A stretch of 49,798 nucleotides of DNA, taken from positions 1 through 49,798 of IMG/VR virus record IMGVR_UViG_3300042891_000371. One strand, written 5' to 3'. Shown in pieces: positions 25,755 to 35,070 of this stretch. This DNA is from a virus. Position numbers and translations under genes: made by a program. How positions within the stretch are numbered: position 1 is the first letter of the stretch; every line of letters begins with the position of its first letter. Under the pieces are notes generated by a model. The model was not told the DNA's origin, made no database searches, and saw only the letters and a list, made by a program, of their open reading frames with translations.

Positions 25755-26627
25755 ATGCCAAACTGGAAGAAACTCATCGTAAGTGGGTCAAGTGCACACT
25801 TATACAATCTTAATGTAGCTAGCGCAGTAACTGCTTCTTACTTTGTAGGAGATGGTTCCGGCTTAACTAATGTAAGTTCTACAATATCAGAACAAGCTAC
25901 AGTAGCAGATACATTTACTAATACATTAACCAAGGTAGTTAATCATAACTTCTCTTCGAAAAACTTAGTTATAAGTGTTTACGATGAAGATGATAATCAG
26001 ATTATACCAGCTAATGTAAATCTTACAGATTTAAACAACGTTACTATTACATTTAATCAACTATCTACAGGTATAGTAGTAGTTGCAAAGGGAGGACACA
26101 TAGTCGGGGGTAATGCTAGAATAGATCAAGTAACAACCGTTACAGATACCTTTACAAATGCCACTTCAAAAGTAGTTACTCATAATTTCGACACAAGAAA
26201 CGTTTTAGTATCGGTTTATGATAACCAATACAATCAAATTATCCCAGAAACAGTCAATGTTGCAAATGTAAACAGCGTTTCTATCTCATTTACTCAACAA
26301 TCTTCAGGATTCGTAGTAGTAGGTAGAGCTGGACACATCGTTTCTGGTTCTGCACAAGATGCAAACAACTTAGGAGGAGAAAATCCTGCATATTACTTAA
26401 ATTATAACAATTTCACAAATATACCCTCTTCTTCTTATAGACAATCTATAGAAGGAAGTGGACCTTTCACTATTACTCATAATTTATCCGAAGATTTTCC
26501 TGTAGTACAGGTATACAGTTCACAAAGAGAACAAATTATACCAGCTAAAATAGTATCTACTTCAAATAACGTAGTAGTATTAGAGTTTAGTGCTTATATT
26601 TCAGGAAGTGTAGTAGTAAATAAGTAG
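25755..26627 (+). CDS. Fibre-like protein with three tandem ~70-residue β repeats
   Basis: The 290-aa protein begins MPNWKKLIVSGSSAHLYNL, a paralogue of the start of the 24408 gene. It then has VGDGSGLTNVS and repeats of a β-sandwich-like unit. Two complete copies are recognised by VADTFTN / VTDTFTN...NHNF / THNF...VYD...QIIP...GHIV. A third, diverged copy is marked by FTITHNLSEDFPVVQVYSSQ and EQIIPAKIV. The C-terminus ends in GSVVVNK. Such repeats resemble fibre or adhesin modules. The ATG follows AACACGA, with no Shine-Dalgarno. Confidence 0.7.
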   Translation: MPNWKKLIVSGSSAHLYNLNVASAVTASYFVGDGSGLTNVSSTISEQATVADTFTNTLTKVVNHNFSSKNLVISVYDEDDNQIIPANVNLTDLNNVTITFNQLSTGIVVVAKGGHIVGGNARIDQVTTVTDTFTNATSKVVTHNFDTRNVLVSVYDNQYNQIIPETVNVANVNSVSISFTQQSSGFVVVGRAGHIVSGSAQDANNLGGENPAYYLNYNNFTNIPSSSYRQSIEGSGPFTITHNLSEDFPVVQVYSSQREQIIPAKIVSTSNNVVVLEFSAYISGSVVVNK

Positions 26628-26628
26628 A

Positions 26629-26636
26629 TATTTATT
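26629..26636 (+). promoter_or_regulatory. Late-promoter-like octamer TATTTATT
   Basis: TATTTATT directly follows the stop at 26627 and lies 44 bases upstream of the giant fibre ATG. Confidence 0.6.
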
Positions 26637-26672
26637 AACAACGTAGTAAAAAGACTGTAAAAGAAGAATAAC

Positions 26673-29600
26673 ATGAGAATTGACAATCCAATAGGTAGTA
26701 ACGCCGCACTGACAGGATCCTTTAGTGGGTCTTTCATTGGAAACGGATCCGGCTTAACTAACGTAGCAGCTACTAGCGTAGAGTATGCTAACGTATTAAA
26801 TAAACCAACCCTATTATCAGGGTCTGTACAAATTGCATCTGAAATATCAGGTTCATTTACTGCAGTATCAGCATCATTTGCTACTAGATTTGACAATCTA
26901 GGAAGCGGTTTTGCAACTGATAGTGAATTAAGCTCTGTTTCATCTTCTTTAGCAAGTAGTATTACAGATATATACAATACTTATGCTACAGATACAGAAC
27001 TAACAAACGTTTCTTCTTCTTTTTCTGTTACTATTACAGATATAAAAAGCGCTTACGCTACAAACGCTCATGTATCAAACATATCTTCTTCTTTCGCTGG
27101 CGATATTGTAAACATATATAACACCTACGCTACGGATACCGAATTAGGGATAGTATCTGCTTCTCTAGCTTCAGGTATAACAGGTATTAATAATGCAATA
27201 AACGGATTAGACAACACTTACGCTACAGACAGTCAGTTAGCAGCTTTATCTTCTTCGTTAATATCAGTTGACAGTAGCTTAACTAGCAATTTAGCAGCAA
27301 CCTCTTCTTCTTTATCCCAAGATATACAAGGAGTTAATCAACACCTAAACCAGGTATCAGGTTCTCTTGCAACTAGAATCGATAATATCAATACTACTAT
27401 TAGTAACTTAGATGGTACATATGCTACTGATGCAGATTTAATATTAGTTTCAAGCTCTTTTGCTTCTACAACTAGTACCAACTTACAAAAAGGAGTAATA
27501 AATTCTGGATCATTTGCAACTAGAATTGATAACATCAATAATACACTTAACAACTTAGGAAGTACATACGCTACAGACAGTGAATTAGCAAACGTTTCAA
27601 GTTCTTTATCAACTAGAATAGCTGCAGATGAATCTAACTTAACAACTGCAATCGGAGTAAACAATACTCAAAATAGTAGATTAGCTGCTCTTGAAGCTGC
27701 TACAGGATCTTATCAAGCAGGGTTAACATTTAATGATACTACCGGACAAGGCGGAATTGATTTTACTAACTCATCTGGTACAATTACTGCAACAGTAGTA
27801 GGATTAGGTACAAGTAATGATGTTACTTTTAACAACGGTACATTCAACGGTAATGTTTTTATAGACGGTAACTTAACTGTATCAGGATCCAATACATCGT
27901 TAATCGTACAAAACCTAGCAGTAGGTGATGCTTTTATATACCTAAACAGCGGAAGCTCAGTTACTAACCCGGATATGGGTTTTGCAGGTAACTACAATGA
28001 CGGTACATACGCCCACGCAGGTTTATTTAGAGATGCTTCAGATGCAGGTACATGGAAAGTTTTCCAGGGTTACACACCAGAACCAGATGCAGCTGTATAC
28101 ATAGATACAGCTCATGCTACTTTTAGATTAGCACCTTTTGCTGCATCAAAAATTAATGCAACTTCTATAACAGGATCTTTACAAGGTAATGCTTCAACAG
28201 CTTCTACCTGGGCTACAGCTAGAACACTTACTTTAGGAGGAGATTTAACAGGTAACGTTTCTATAGACGGATCTGCAGGTGTAACTTTGACAGCAACAAT
28301 CGCAGCTAATTCAGTTGCTTTAGGAACTGACACATCAGGCGATTACGTAGCAAGTTTAGTAGCAGGAACAGGAATTAGTTTAGCTAATAACTCAGGAGAA
28401 GGAGCTACACCAACAATTACAAACTCTGCTCCTGACCAAACAGTAGTATTAACTGCAGGTTCAAACGTAAGCATTTCAGGAACATATCCTAACTTTACAA
28501 TTGCATCTACAGATACAAATACAACATATACTGCAGGAACTGGTTTATCATTATCAACTACAACATTTAGCATTGATAGTTCAGTAGTAACTTTATCTGG
28601 AACTCAGACATTAACAAATAAAACAATAGGCGGAGGTCAATTAGTAGATGCTTCTGTAACAAATGCTAAATTAGCTAACTCATCATTAACCGTAACAGCA
28701 GGAACTGGAATGAGTGGAGGAGGAGCTGTTTCTTTAGGAGGTTCAGTAACTCTAACTAACGCAGGTGTTACCTCAAACGTAGCCGGTACAGGTATTACAG
28801 TATCGGGAGGAACTGGAGCAGTAACTATTACAAACTCAGATAGAGGTTCTTCTCAGAATATATTTAAGAACTTTGCAGTAGCAGGTCAATCTACAGTAGC
28901 AGCTGATAGTAATGATGATACTTTAACTCTAGCAGCAGGAAGTAATGTAACAATTACAACAAATGCTTCTACAGATACTATTACAATTTCTTCTACTGAT
29001 ACAAATACGACCTATACTGCAGGTGCAGGTTTAACATTATCAAGCACAGAATTTAGTCACTCAGATACTTCATCTGTTACAAACTTAACTACATCTAGTA
29101 GACGATATGTAACAGCTTTAACTTTTGATACTTACGGACACGTAACAGGATATGAGACTGGTACAGAAACTGTAACAGATACTAACACAACTTACTCAGT
29201 AGGTGACGGAGGTTTAACAGCTGTAAACTTTACAACAACTCGTAGAGATAAATTAGATGGTATTGCAGCAGGAGCTACTAACGTAACAAATAATAACCAA
29301 ATATCAAACGGTGCAGGATATATTACATCTTCAGGTACTGCAGCTAAGGTAGAAAATACAGTAGGAGGTTCTAGTGCAGTAGATTTAGTATACGGTAACA
29401 TGGCCGACAATGATCAGTTCCGTATTAGAATAGGAGGTACATCTTCGAATGCAGGCTTTGTTGAAATAGCAACAGCGGATGATGGAACTGAACCAATTTT
29501 AGTTAGACAATATACAGGTGTATTCAGTTCTTTAGCCAGAACTGCAAACTTGTTAGACGGATCTGGTAATACAACATTCCCAGGTGATGTTACAGCTTAT

Positions 29601-29957
29601 TCTTCTGATGAAAGATTAAAAGAAAACGTTCAGAATATTCCTAACGCATTAGATAAAGTATTATCTTTAAATGGTGTAACTTTTGATTGGAAACAAGAAG
29701 CTTTTGATGCAGGATTTAATCCTAAGATTAAAGAAGGTGATGCAGGGGTATTAGCACAACAAGTACAGGCAGTATTACCACAAGCAGTTAAGCCAGCTCC
29801 ATTTGACTTAGACACAGACGGAAGTTCAATTTCAGGAAAAGATTACTTAACAGTACAGTACGAAAAATTAGCTCCATTATTTATTGAAGCAATTAAAGAA
29901 CAACAAGCACAGATTGAATTATTAAAAGCAGAAATAGCAGAATTAAAAAATAAATAA
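26673..29957 (+). CDS. Giant tail fibre with C-terminal S74 intramolecular chaperone
   Basis: The 1094-aa protein is the main fibre candidate. The N-terminal half has short repeats built on TYATD-[ST]-[EQ]-L alternating with SSSL/SSSF and DINN-type stretches, predicted to form a triple-stranded shaft. The middle shares the DAFIYLNSGS block with the 24408 gene. The C-terminal ~119 residues start YSSDERLKENVQNI (catalytic Ser-Asp), followed by GVLAQQVQAVLP and a terminal coiled coil, the Peptidase_S74 chaperone that trimerises fibres and is then self-cleaved. The mature tip should therefore end near residue 977. The ATG has AAGAAGAATAAC upstream. Confidence 0.9.
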   Translation: MRIDNPIGSNAALTGSFSGSFIGNGSGLTNVAATSVEYANVLNKPTLLSGSVQIASEISGSFTAVSASFATRFDNLGSGFATDSELSSVSSSLASSITDIYNTYATDTELTNVSSSFSVTITDIKSAYATNAHVSNISSSFAGDIVNIYNTYATDTELGIVSASLASGITGINNAINGLDNTYATDSQLAALSSSLISVDSSLTSNLAATSSSLSQDIQGVNQHLNQVSGSLATRIDNINTTISNLDGTYATDADLILVSSSFASTTSTNLQKGVINSGSFATRIDNINNTLNNLGSTYATDSELANVSSSLSTRIAADESNLTTAIGVNNTQNSRLAALEAATGSYQAGLTFNDTTGQGGIDFTNSSGTITATVVGLGTSNDVTFNNGTFNGNVFIDGNLTVSGSNTSLIVQNLAVGDAFIYLNSGSSVTNPDMGFAGNYNDGTYAHAGLFRDASDAGTWKVFQGYTPEPDAAVYIDTAHATFRLAPFAASKINATSITGSLQGNASTASTWATARTLTLGGDLTGNVSIDGSAGVTLTATIAANSVALGTDTSGDYVASLVAGTGISLANNSGEGATPTITNSAPDQTVVLTAGSNVSISGTYPNFTIASTDTNTTYTAGTGLSLSTTTFSIDSSVVTLSGTQTLTNKTIGGGQLVDASVTNAKLANSSLTVTAGTGMSGGGAVSLGGSVTLTNAGVTSNVAGTGITVSGGTGAVTITNSDRGSSQNIFKNFAVAGQSTVAADSNDDTLTLAAGSNVTITTNASTDTITISSTDTNTTYTAGAGLTLSSTEFSHSDTSSVTNLTTSSRRYVTALTFDTYGHVTGYETGTETVTDTNTTYSVGDGGLTAVNFTTTRRDKLDGIAAGATNVTNNNQISNGAGYITSSGTAAKVENTVGGSSAVDLVYGNMADNDQFRIRIGGTSSNAGFVEIATADDGTEPILVRQYTGVFSSLARTANLLDGSGNTTFPGDVTAYSSDERLKENVQNIPNALDKVLSLNGVTFDWKQEAFDAGFNPKIKEGDAGVLAQQVQAVLPQAVKPAPFDLDTDGSSISGKDYLTVQYEKLAPLFIEAIKEQQAQIELLKAEIAELKNK

Positions 29958-29964
29958 TAAGTTT

Positions 29965-30516
29965 ATGGGTTTCGTTTTAAAAGCAGATTTAGAAACAAAT
30001 ATAGGACCTTCAGAAGAAGTGTATGCTAGAATAGAGGGGCTAGGTTATAATAAAGGATCAGCAACAGTTATGTTTCAAGTAACATACTGGATTGATAGAG
30101 ATGCTGCTTTGAGGGCTAATAGAACTTTTCTAGATGAGCCTTTAAAAAATATGGTGGGTCTTATACATGATAAGGTGGTTCTTTTTTCTGACGATAATAA
30201 AGACGGAATAGAGATTGTACTACCTCATTATATAGAACACCAAACAGTAATAGAGAAGGAAGTTGAAATTCCAATTTATGAAAAGAAAATGAATAAAAAA
30301 GAAGTACCTTATACAAGTTTTGATGAAGATGGAGAGGAGATTACTCTATACAGAACAGTGAATGTAGAAGAAGAAGTTAAAGTAGGAGTAAAGAAAGAGG
30401 TGAAGAAGGTAATAGATAATTCAATACCTGGAAAGTTATTGGAATATTGTTACGAAGTATTAAAACAAGAATTAGGTAAGCAGTTTTCTATAGATAATAT
30501 TGAAACAGTAAAATAA
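29965..30516 (+). CDS. Unknown protein after the giant fibre
   Basis: The 183-aa protein begins MGFVLKADLETNIGPSEEVY. The first ~65 residues are β-rich (SATVMFQVTYWIDRDAAL). A later part is strongly acidic/basic with repeated EVxVxxKKE strings (EEEVKVGVKKEVKKV). It starts 8 bases after the fibre stop with TTATG and ends one base before the next gene. No motif was recognised. Position suggests a fibre assembly chaperone or adhesin accessory, but this is not supported by sequence. Confidence 0.6.
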   Translation: MGFVLKADLETNIGPSEEVYARIEGLGYNKGSATVMFQVTYWIDRDAALRANRTFLDEPLKNMVGLIHDKVVLFSDDNKDGIEIVLPHYIEHQTVIEKEVEIPIYEKKMNKKEVPYTSFDEDGEEITLYRTVNVEEEVKVGVKKEVKKVIDNSIPGKLLEYCYEVLKQELGKQFSIDNIETVK

Positions 30517-30517
30517 G

Positions 30518-30982
30518 ATGTCAAGAAGAGCGTACGGTAGTAATGATATAAATTGGGGATCTTTCGATGATTGGTCTAACAACATAAGCTCAGATAGTAA
30601 CGTATCTTTAGCTTCGTCTCAAGGTGACATGCATCCTGGAAGAACTTCTCCTTTCTCTATAAGTACTATAAGAAGCCAGACAATCTTTAAAGGTAAGGTA
30701 TGGGCAGGAACAGGAGGTACAGTATCTATGACAGCTCCATATACAGTATCAGCAACCTCTAGTTCATTTGTAGTAAAGAACTTTTTTATTAACGCCTCCA
30801 ACATTACAATAGTAGCAACAGCAAGTTACCCGTGGACTTTTAATTCCTGGAGAACTGCAGCAGGTGGCGGTGGCTCACAAATTAGTACGTCAGCAACATT
30901 TACTTTTGGTAATGACGGTAACGCCGATCATGCTAACTATTATGCTTGGTTTACAACAACGCACTCGAATCCATACTCTTAA
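30518..30982 (+). CDS. Ser/Asn/Thr-rich β protein, possible fibre accessory
   Basis: The 154-aa protein is rich in Ser, Thr, Asn and Gly, with aromatic residues (WGSFDDWSNN, YPWTFNSWRT, YYAWFTTTH). It has no signal peptide or membrane segment. Composition resembles small fibre-tip or surface-decorating proteins. It directly follows the 183-aa gene and is the last gene before the accessory operon. Family not recognised. Confidence 0.55.
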   Translation: MSRRAYGSNDINWGSFDDWSNNISSDSNVSLASSQGDMHPGRTSPFSISTIRSQTIFKGKVWAGTGGTVSMTAPYTVSATSSSFVVKNFFINASNITIVATASYPWTFNSWRTAAGGGGSQISTSATFTFGNDGNADHANYYAWFTTTHSNPYS

Positions 30983-30985
30983 AAG

Positions 30986-31016
30986 TTGGAATTCTGCGTA
31001 AAATTTCGTATATTTA
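30986..31016 (+). promoter_or_regulatory. Possible host-type promoter for the accessory operon
   Basis: In the 58-base gap before 31041, TTGG (30986-30989) and TATATTTA (31009-31016) are spaced about 19 bases apart. This roughly matches the Bacteroidota consensus TTTG-N19-TAnnTTTG, though both elements are imperfect. The late octamer TATTTAT is absent here. Weak evidence. Confidence 0.25.
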
Positions 31017-31040
31017 ACACATAGTTTTATACTAAAGGTT

Positions 31041-31895
31041 ATGAAAGTAATTTGGGTTTTAGAAAATGTACAAGATGATGAGAAGGTATTTGGAAAGCTA
31101 AATACACTACTACTCATTGCTTCTGTTAAACTCTGGAAAAAGAATCATCCAGAAACAAATTGTGTATTATACTGTGATGCGTTAACTCACACCTATATTA
31201 CTCGTTTAGGTATTGGACACCTATGGGATAAAGTAGAACAATTTCAACGCAAAAGAGAATTAAAGAGATCGGTCTTTTGGGCAGCTTCTAAGCTAGAAGT
31301 TTTATCTGAACAAAACGAACCGGTTATTCTCATGGATAATGATACACTAATATACAAACCACTTTTACATTTAATAGAACGAGATAAACACTACGTTTGC
31401 AATTTTGAAATAGGACAAGGTTACTACCCTACTTCTCTAGACCCTCTAGTAAGCCAGTTGAGCTATAAACCTAGATGGAAAATGGAATCTGTAAATGTAT
31501 CTTTTCTTTACTTACCAGATCCAGAGTTTACAAAAATGTATGCTAACCTGAGTCTAGATATAATGGAAGAGTTTACCAAAATGGATGCACCACACTCGCA
31601 GTATTTAATTTTTGCAGAACAACTATTACTTAGTCATTTACTAGAAAGAGAGAATAAAGAAGTACGAAGCATTATTTCAACATATTGGAATTGCCAGAAA
31701 TGGGAATGGGATAAAGACCATACAAAAGGGTTGTGGCCTATACATGAATCACAAACACATTTTAAACATTACGGACCTCTAAAGGTATGGATTATACAAG
31801 ATCAAGGAGGAGAAAGTTATGAGAGGGAAATGAAAGAGTTGGAAAATTGCGTAAAAATGCCTAACTTAGACATGTCTTTTTTAACAGTAAGGTAA
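31041..31895 (+). CDS. GT-A-like glycosyltransferase (nucleotide-diphospho-sugar transferase fold)
   Basis: The 284-aa protein has an opening MKVIWVLENV strand, then VKLWKKNHPETNCVLYCD, then a metal-binding-like LMDNDT (residues 98-102) after AASKLEVLSEQNEPVI, as in GT-A enzymes that bind sugar nucleotide through a DxD motif. A later VNVSFLYLPDPEF fits the acceptor side. The donor and acceptor cannot be read from sequence. It is the first gene of the accessory operon and directly abuts the methyltransferase (stop then ATG). Confidence 0.65.
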   Translation: MKVIWVLENVQDDEKVFGKLNTLLLIASVKLWKKNHPETNCVLYCDALTHTYITRLGIGHLWDKVEQFQRKRELKRSVFWAASKLEVLSEQNEPVILMDNDTLIYKPLLHLIERDKHYVCNFEIGQGYYPTSLDPLVSQLSYKPRWKMESVNVSFLYLPDPEFTKMYANLSLDIMEEFTKMDAPHSQYLIFAEQLLLSHLLERENKEVRSIISTYWNCQKWEWDKDHTKGLWPIHESQTHFKHYGPLKVWIIQDQGGESYEREMKELENCVKMPNLDMSFLTVR

Positions 31896-32618
31896 ATGTC
31901 AATAGTAGATTTAAAATACATAAAAGAAAACATAACTACTAATGCTGGAGTACCTTTAGAATACAGATGGACACATGGAGCTACTGAAGAGCATTTAGGA
32001 GACGGTTTACTAGTATATAGCATCATACAGATGATGCGAGCAAAAGTATGTGTATGTATAGGAAGTGGAAGCGGATTTATTCCACGTATAATGACACAAG
32101 CTAGAATTGATTTGTATAACCAAGGTATTTTTGAAGGAAATGGAGACTATAATTGGGGTGATATTGGTGCTAGTTATCTTGTTGACGCTTGTAATGGCGT
32201 TGGGGGCCCTAATGATTTGGATGATGAGAATTCATTCTTCCGCAAGAACTTTTATCCTAGATTTATCAAATCGACTTCTGTCGACGCCTATTATAACTTC
32301 TTTGTTAAACAAGATATTCAAATAGACTTTCTTTTTATAGATGGAGATCATTCTTATGAAGGAGTAAGGACAGATTTCGAATTATACTCTAAACTACTTT
32401 CAGACAAAGGAATTATTGCTATTCACGACACGGATAAGAATTACGAAAAAGCACTTATCGTTTCAGAAGATGCAAAGAAAGATTACCACTCATTTACAGG
32501 ACCTTCTAAATTTATAGAAGAGCTAGGACCAGAATGGAAACTATTTAACTTCTTTAATGAAGGTATTCTAAAAAGTAAACCATCCTCTACAGGATTAACA
32601 CTAGTACAACATGCTTAA
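31896..32618 (+). CDS. Class I SAM-dependent methyltransferase (Methyltransf_24-like)
   Basis: The 240-aa protein has motif I VCVCIGSGSGFIPRIM (residues 51-66) and the diagnostic LFIDGDHSYEGVRTDFEL with following GIIAIHDT, which is typical of the Methyltransf_24/cephalosporin-hydroxylase-like group often found in sugar-modification clusters. It probably O-methylates a sugar or polysaccharide, but this rests on family and context. The start is directly after the GT stop and the end overlaps the next gene by 8 bases. Confidence 0.75.
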   Translation: MSIVDLKYIKENITTNAGVPLEYRWTHGATEEHLGDGLLVYSIIQMMRAKVCVCIGSGSGFIPRIMTQARIDLYNQGIFEGNGDYNWGDIGASYLVDACNGVGGPNDLDDENSFFRKNFYPRFIKSTSVDAYYNFFVKQDIQIDFLFIDGDHSYEGVRTDFELYSKLLSDKGIIAIHDTDKNYEKALIVSEDAKKDYHSFTGPSKFIEELGPEWKLFNFFNEGILKSKPSSTGLTLVQHA

Positions 32619-33450
32619 CTTAGTAACAGTAGTAGGGCGTAATACACATATCCTTCCGCATATGCTAAAACATTATGAAGGTAAGGTAGATAAAATGTAT
32701 GTAGCTGTTTATAGACAAGATGAGAATGATGGAGTATTAGAAGAGGTCTTAGACTTAGGAATAAAACCTTGTATAATTGCAACAGAAGAAAAATACAACT
32801 GGGAAAGAGTAACTGCTTTATACAACTATATAAAAGGAACAAAACCTAACGACTGGTGGATAGTTTCAGATGATGATGAACTACAGGTTTACCCTTATGA
32901 AATTTCTGATATAATTAAAGAATGTGAAAAGCATAACTTTGATTTTGTAACAGGAGGTTTTTTAGATAGGATAGGACCTGACGGAATATTTCCGGAAGTA
33001 ACTAGAGATACTAACATACATTCTGCTTTTCCTTATGCAGGTTTTTTTAGGTACCCAATGTCTAAAGCATGCCCTAATAAGGTGACCCTTATGAAAGGTT
33101 ATCAAGATATCTGCTCAGGACAGCACTATGCTACCTTTAAAGATGGAACAAATAGTTGGGGGAAAGCACATCCTAAAAGGATGCCAATTGAGGAAGTATT
33201 TACTCAGGTACATCACTTTAAATGGGACGCTACTTGCGTAGAAAGGATAAAAGAGGTAGCCGATATTGATAAACCTTATGCGTATTCTGAGGAATATAGA
33301 ACAATGTATAATGCTATAAGAGTCTTTGACTGGAAAATTGATATCTGTAATCCTGAATTTAAAGTTGAAAAATTGAATAATTTTTCGTATATTGATTATA
33401 TGGATTATACTAAATGGAATTTATTAAGAGATAAAATTGTTACAATATGA
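32611..33450 (+). CDS. GT2-like glycosyltransferase
   Basis: The 279-aa protein has an N-terminal LVTVVGRNTHILPHML strand-helix, VDKMYVAVYRQD, then WWIVSDDDELQVYP near residues 85-98, fitting a GT-A/GT2-type nucleotide-binding DxD with neighbouring acidic residues. The later HHFKWDATCVERI resembles the Glyco_tranf_2_4 group. It overlaps the methyltransferase gene by 8 bases and the next gene by 4 bases. Substrate unknown. Confidence 0.65.
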   Translation: MLNLVTVVGRNTHILPHMLKHYEGKVDKMYVAVYRQDENDGVLEEVLDLGIKPCIIATEEKYNWERVTALYNYIKGTKPNDWWIVSDDDELQVYPYEISDIIKECEKHNFDFVTGGFLDRIGPDGIFPEVTRDTNIHSAFPYAGFFRYPMSKACPNKVTLMKGYQDICSGQHYATFKDGTNSWGKAHPKRMPIEEVFTQVHHFKWDATCVERIKEVADIDKPYAYSEEYRTMYNAIRVFDWKIDICNPEFKVEKLNNFSYIDYMDYTKWNLLRDKIVTI

Positions 33451-33656
33451 GTAAGATAGTAAAACAAGATGAATTAGACCTAATTGCTTTGGAAGAAAGA
33501 AAAGTTAGAGCATTAGAGAAAATTGCAGCATCGATGGATGCATTAACTATTTGGTTTGAAGAAATCGATAAAGATGATTGGAGTCAACGTGTCCAGTTCT
33601 ATTTAACAGAATTTCATAATTTTGCTAAACCAAAAGATCCAACAATAGATGGATAA
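33447..33656 (+). CDS. Small helical protein of unknown function
   Basis: The 69-aa protein is acidic and helical (DELDLIALEERKVRALEKIA), with a Trp-containing C-terminal half (WFEEIDKDDWSQRVQFYL). It is coupled on both sides: 4 bases with the GT2-like gene and 8 bases with the GT7-like gene. An adaptor or chaperone for the neighbouring transferases is a guess. Confidence 0.55.
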   Translation: MSKIVKQDELDLIALEERKVRALEKIAASMDALTIWFEEIDKDDWSQRVQFYLTEFHNFAKPKDPTIDG

Positions 33657-35070
33657 ACTAGGTATTATAGTACCTTACAGAAATAGACCTCAGCAACTTT
33701 TTGAATTCAAATTAAAAATTTCTGACTACCTTTTATCAAGTAATATTAAATACGAATTAATTATCGTAGAACAAGATGACGATAAAAGTTTTAATAGAGG
33801 AAAGTTATTAAATATAGGATTTCAAAAAGCTAAAAGACTGGAGTGTACCTACGTGTGTTTTCATGACGTAGATATGCATCCGATAAAAGTAGATTATAGC
33901 CCAGTAGACAAACCAACTCAATTAGCTAATAGATTCGTATACGAAGAAGGAGTTCAAAGATCTGTATCAGATGATTACTTTGGAGGCGTAACTTTATTTC
34001 CTGTATCCCAATTTGAAGATATTAACGGATATTCAAATGAATACTGGGGCTGGGGATTTGAGGATAACGACTTACTTGCTAGATGTAGAGAAAAAGGAAT
34101 ACCTCTTGCTACTAGGTTTTATAGACAAAATGGAGTTAATGGAATAGGATTAGATTTTAATGGAGAATCTTCTTTTGTTAGATTACCAAATGTCTGCAAT
34201 TTCAGAAAACCTCTAACCATCTACACTACCTTTAAGCCTTACAGAGTTAAGCCAAACCCGGTAGAAATTGCCGATGAATTAGCAGTATATTCAATACCGG
34301 GACAAGACCTAAACCTATCTTACAATTCTTTCAATACTTACAAGTTTGAAACTTTTGATAAGAATGCAGAACCACATTCTATACATTCAAAAAACTTACC
34401 ACCGTTAATTAGTAAGAGTATAGTAACGATAAACCCTAAGACTAAAAAAATAGACTTTTATCTCAATGGTGAGAAGATTGGTACAAAAGGGATAAAAGAT
34501 ACGTTACATCCTTATTGGGAGCAAAAGTATATGTACCTAGGAGTAGGTGATCCTTTACGAGATAGAATGCAGAAATACTTTTACGGGTATATAACAGAGT
34601 TTGCAGTATTCAGTAGAGAGTTAAGTGCAGAAGAAATCAAAAGCCTTAATAATAATTCTAGATATAGCTTAACACAAGAATTCGATAGATATAGTCCTGG
34701 GAATGAACTCGAAGTTTATTACGATGGACGTCATACTATAGGAAATACTTTAGTAGACTTAAGTAGAAATAATAAAGACGGTCAAATGATTAACTGCGGG
34801 TTAGTTGAAACATACCAACCACAGGAGTACACTCAGTTAGTACCTACAAGACGCTACAGCACCTTTAATGTATTAAAACATAAAGAGAATGGATATAAAG
34901 ACGGATACTGGGTTAACTGGGCAAGCCGGGAAAACCAATTAAGGTATTTTGAAAAAATTAAAGAAGGAATAACTCTTGAAAACGATGGTCTTAGTAGTTT
35001 ACGGTACTTAGTAAAAAACCTTTCAAGTGATAAAAAAAAGCATTATCATCATATAGTAGTTACGTTATGA
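33649..35070 (+). CDS. GT7-like galactosyltransferase fused to a LamG-like domain
   Basis: In this 473-aa protein, residues 1 to about 155 show the β-1,4-galactosyltransferase (GT7) pattern familiar from animals: IIVPYRNRPQQL, FNRGKLLNIGFQKA, FHDVDMHP (DVD metal site, residues 73-75), YFGGVTLFPVSQFEDINGYS, then YWGWGFEDNDLLARC. After residue 160 comes a concanavalin/LamG-like domain, opening LDFNGESSFVRLP with later KIDFYLNGEKIG and YITEFAVFSRELSAEEI. Beyond it is a ~70-residue C-terminal region. The two-domain form suggests a transferase held to a glycan or surface. It is tandem with a paralogue. Confidence 0.85.
   Translation: MDKLGIIVPYRNRPQQLFEFKLKISDYLLSSNIKYELIIVEQDDDKSFNRGKLLNIGFQKAKRLECTYVCFHDVDMHPIKVDYSPVDKPTQLANRFVYEEGVQRSVSDDYFGGVTLFPVSQFEDINGYSNEYWGWGFEDNDLLARCREKGIPLATRFYRQNGVNGIGLDFNGESSFVRLPNVCNFRKPLTIYTTFKPYRVKPNPVEIADELAVYSIPGQDLNLSYNSFNTYKFETFDKNAEPHSIHSKNLPPLISKSIVTINPKTKKIDFYLNGEKIGTKGIKDTLHPYWEQKYMYLGVGDPLRDRMQKYFYGYITEFAVFSRELSAEEIKSLNNNSRYSLTQEFDRYSPGNELEVYYDGRHTIGNTLVDLSRNNKDGQMINCGLVETYQPQEYTQLVPTRRYSTFNVLKHKENGYKDGYWVNWASRENQLRYFEKIKEGITLENDGLSSLRYLVKNLSSDKKKHYHHIVVTL

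Noticed and set aside
26960-27620. Repeated short DNA units in the fibre gene resembling a CRISPR-like array
   Set aside because: The repeats are in frame, encode YATD-[ST]-[EQ]-L units, vary in sequence, and lack equal-length spacers.
26594-29410. Several long open frames on the - strand opposite the giant fibre
   Set aside because: Shadow frames of Ser/Thr/Ala repeats. They have no recognisable domains and no promoter-like motif on that strand.
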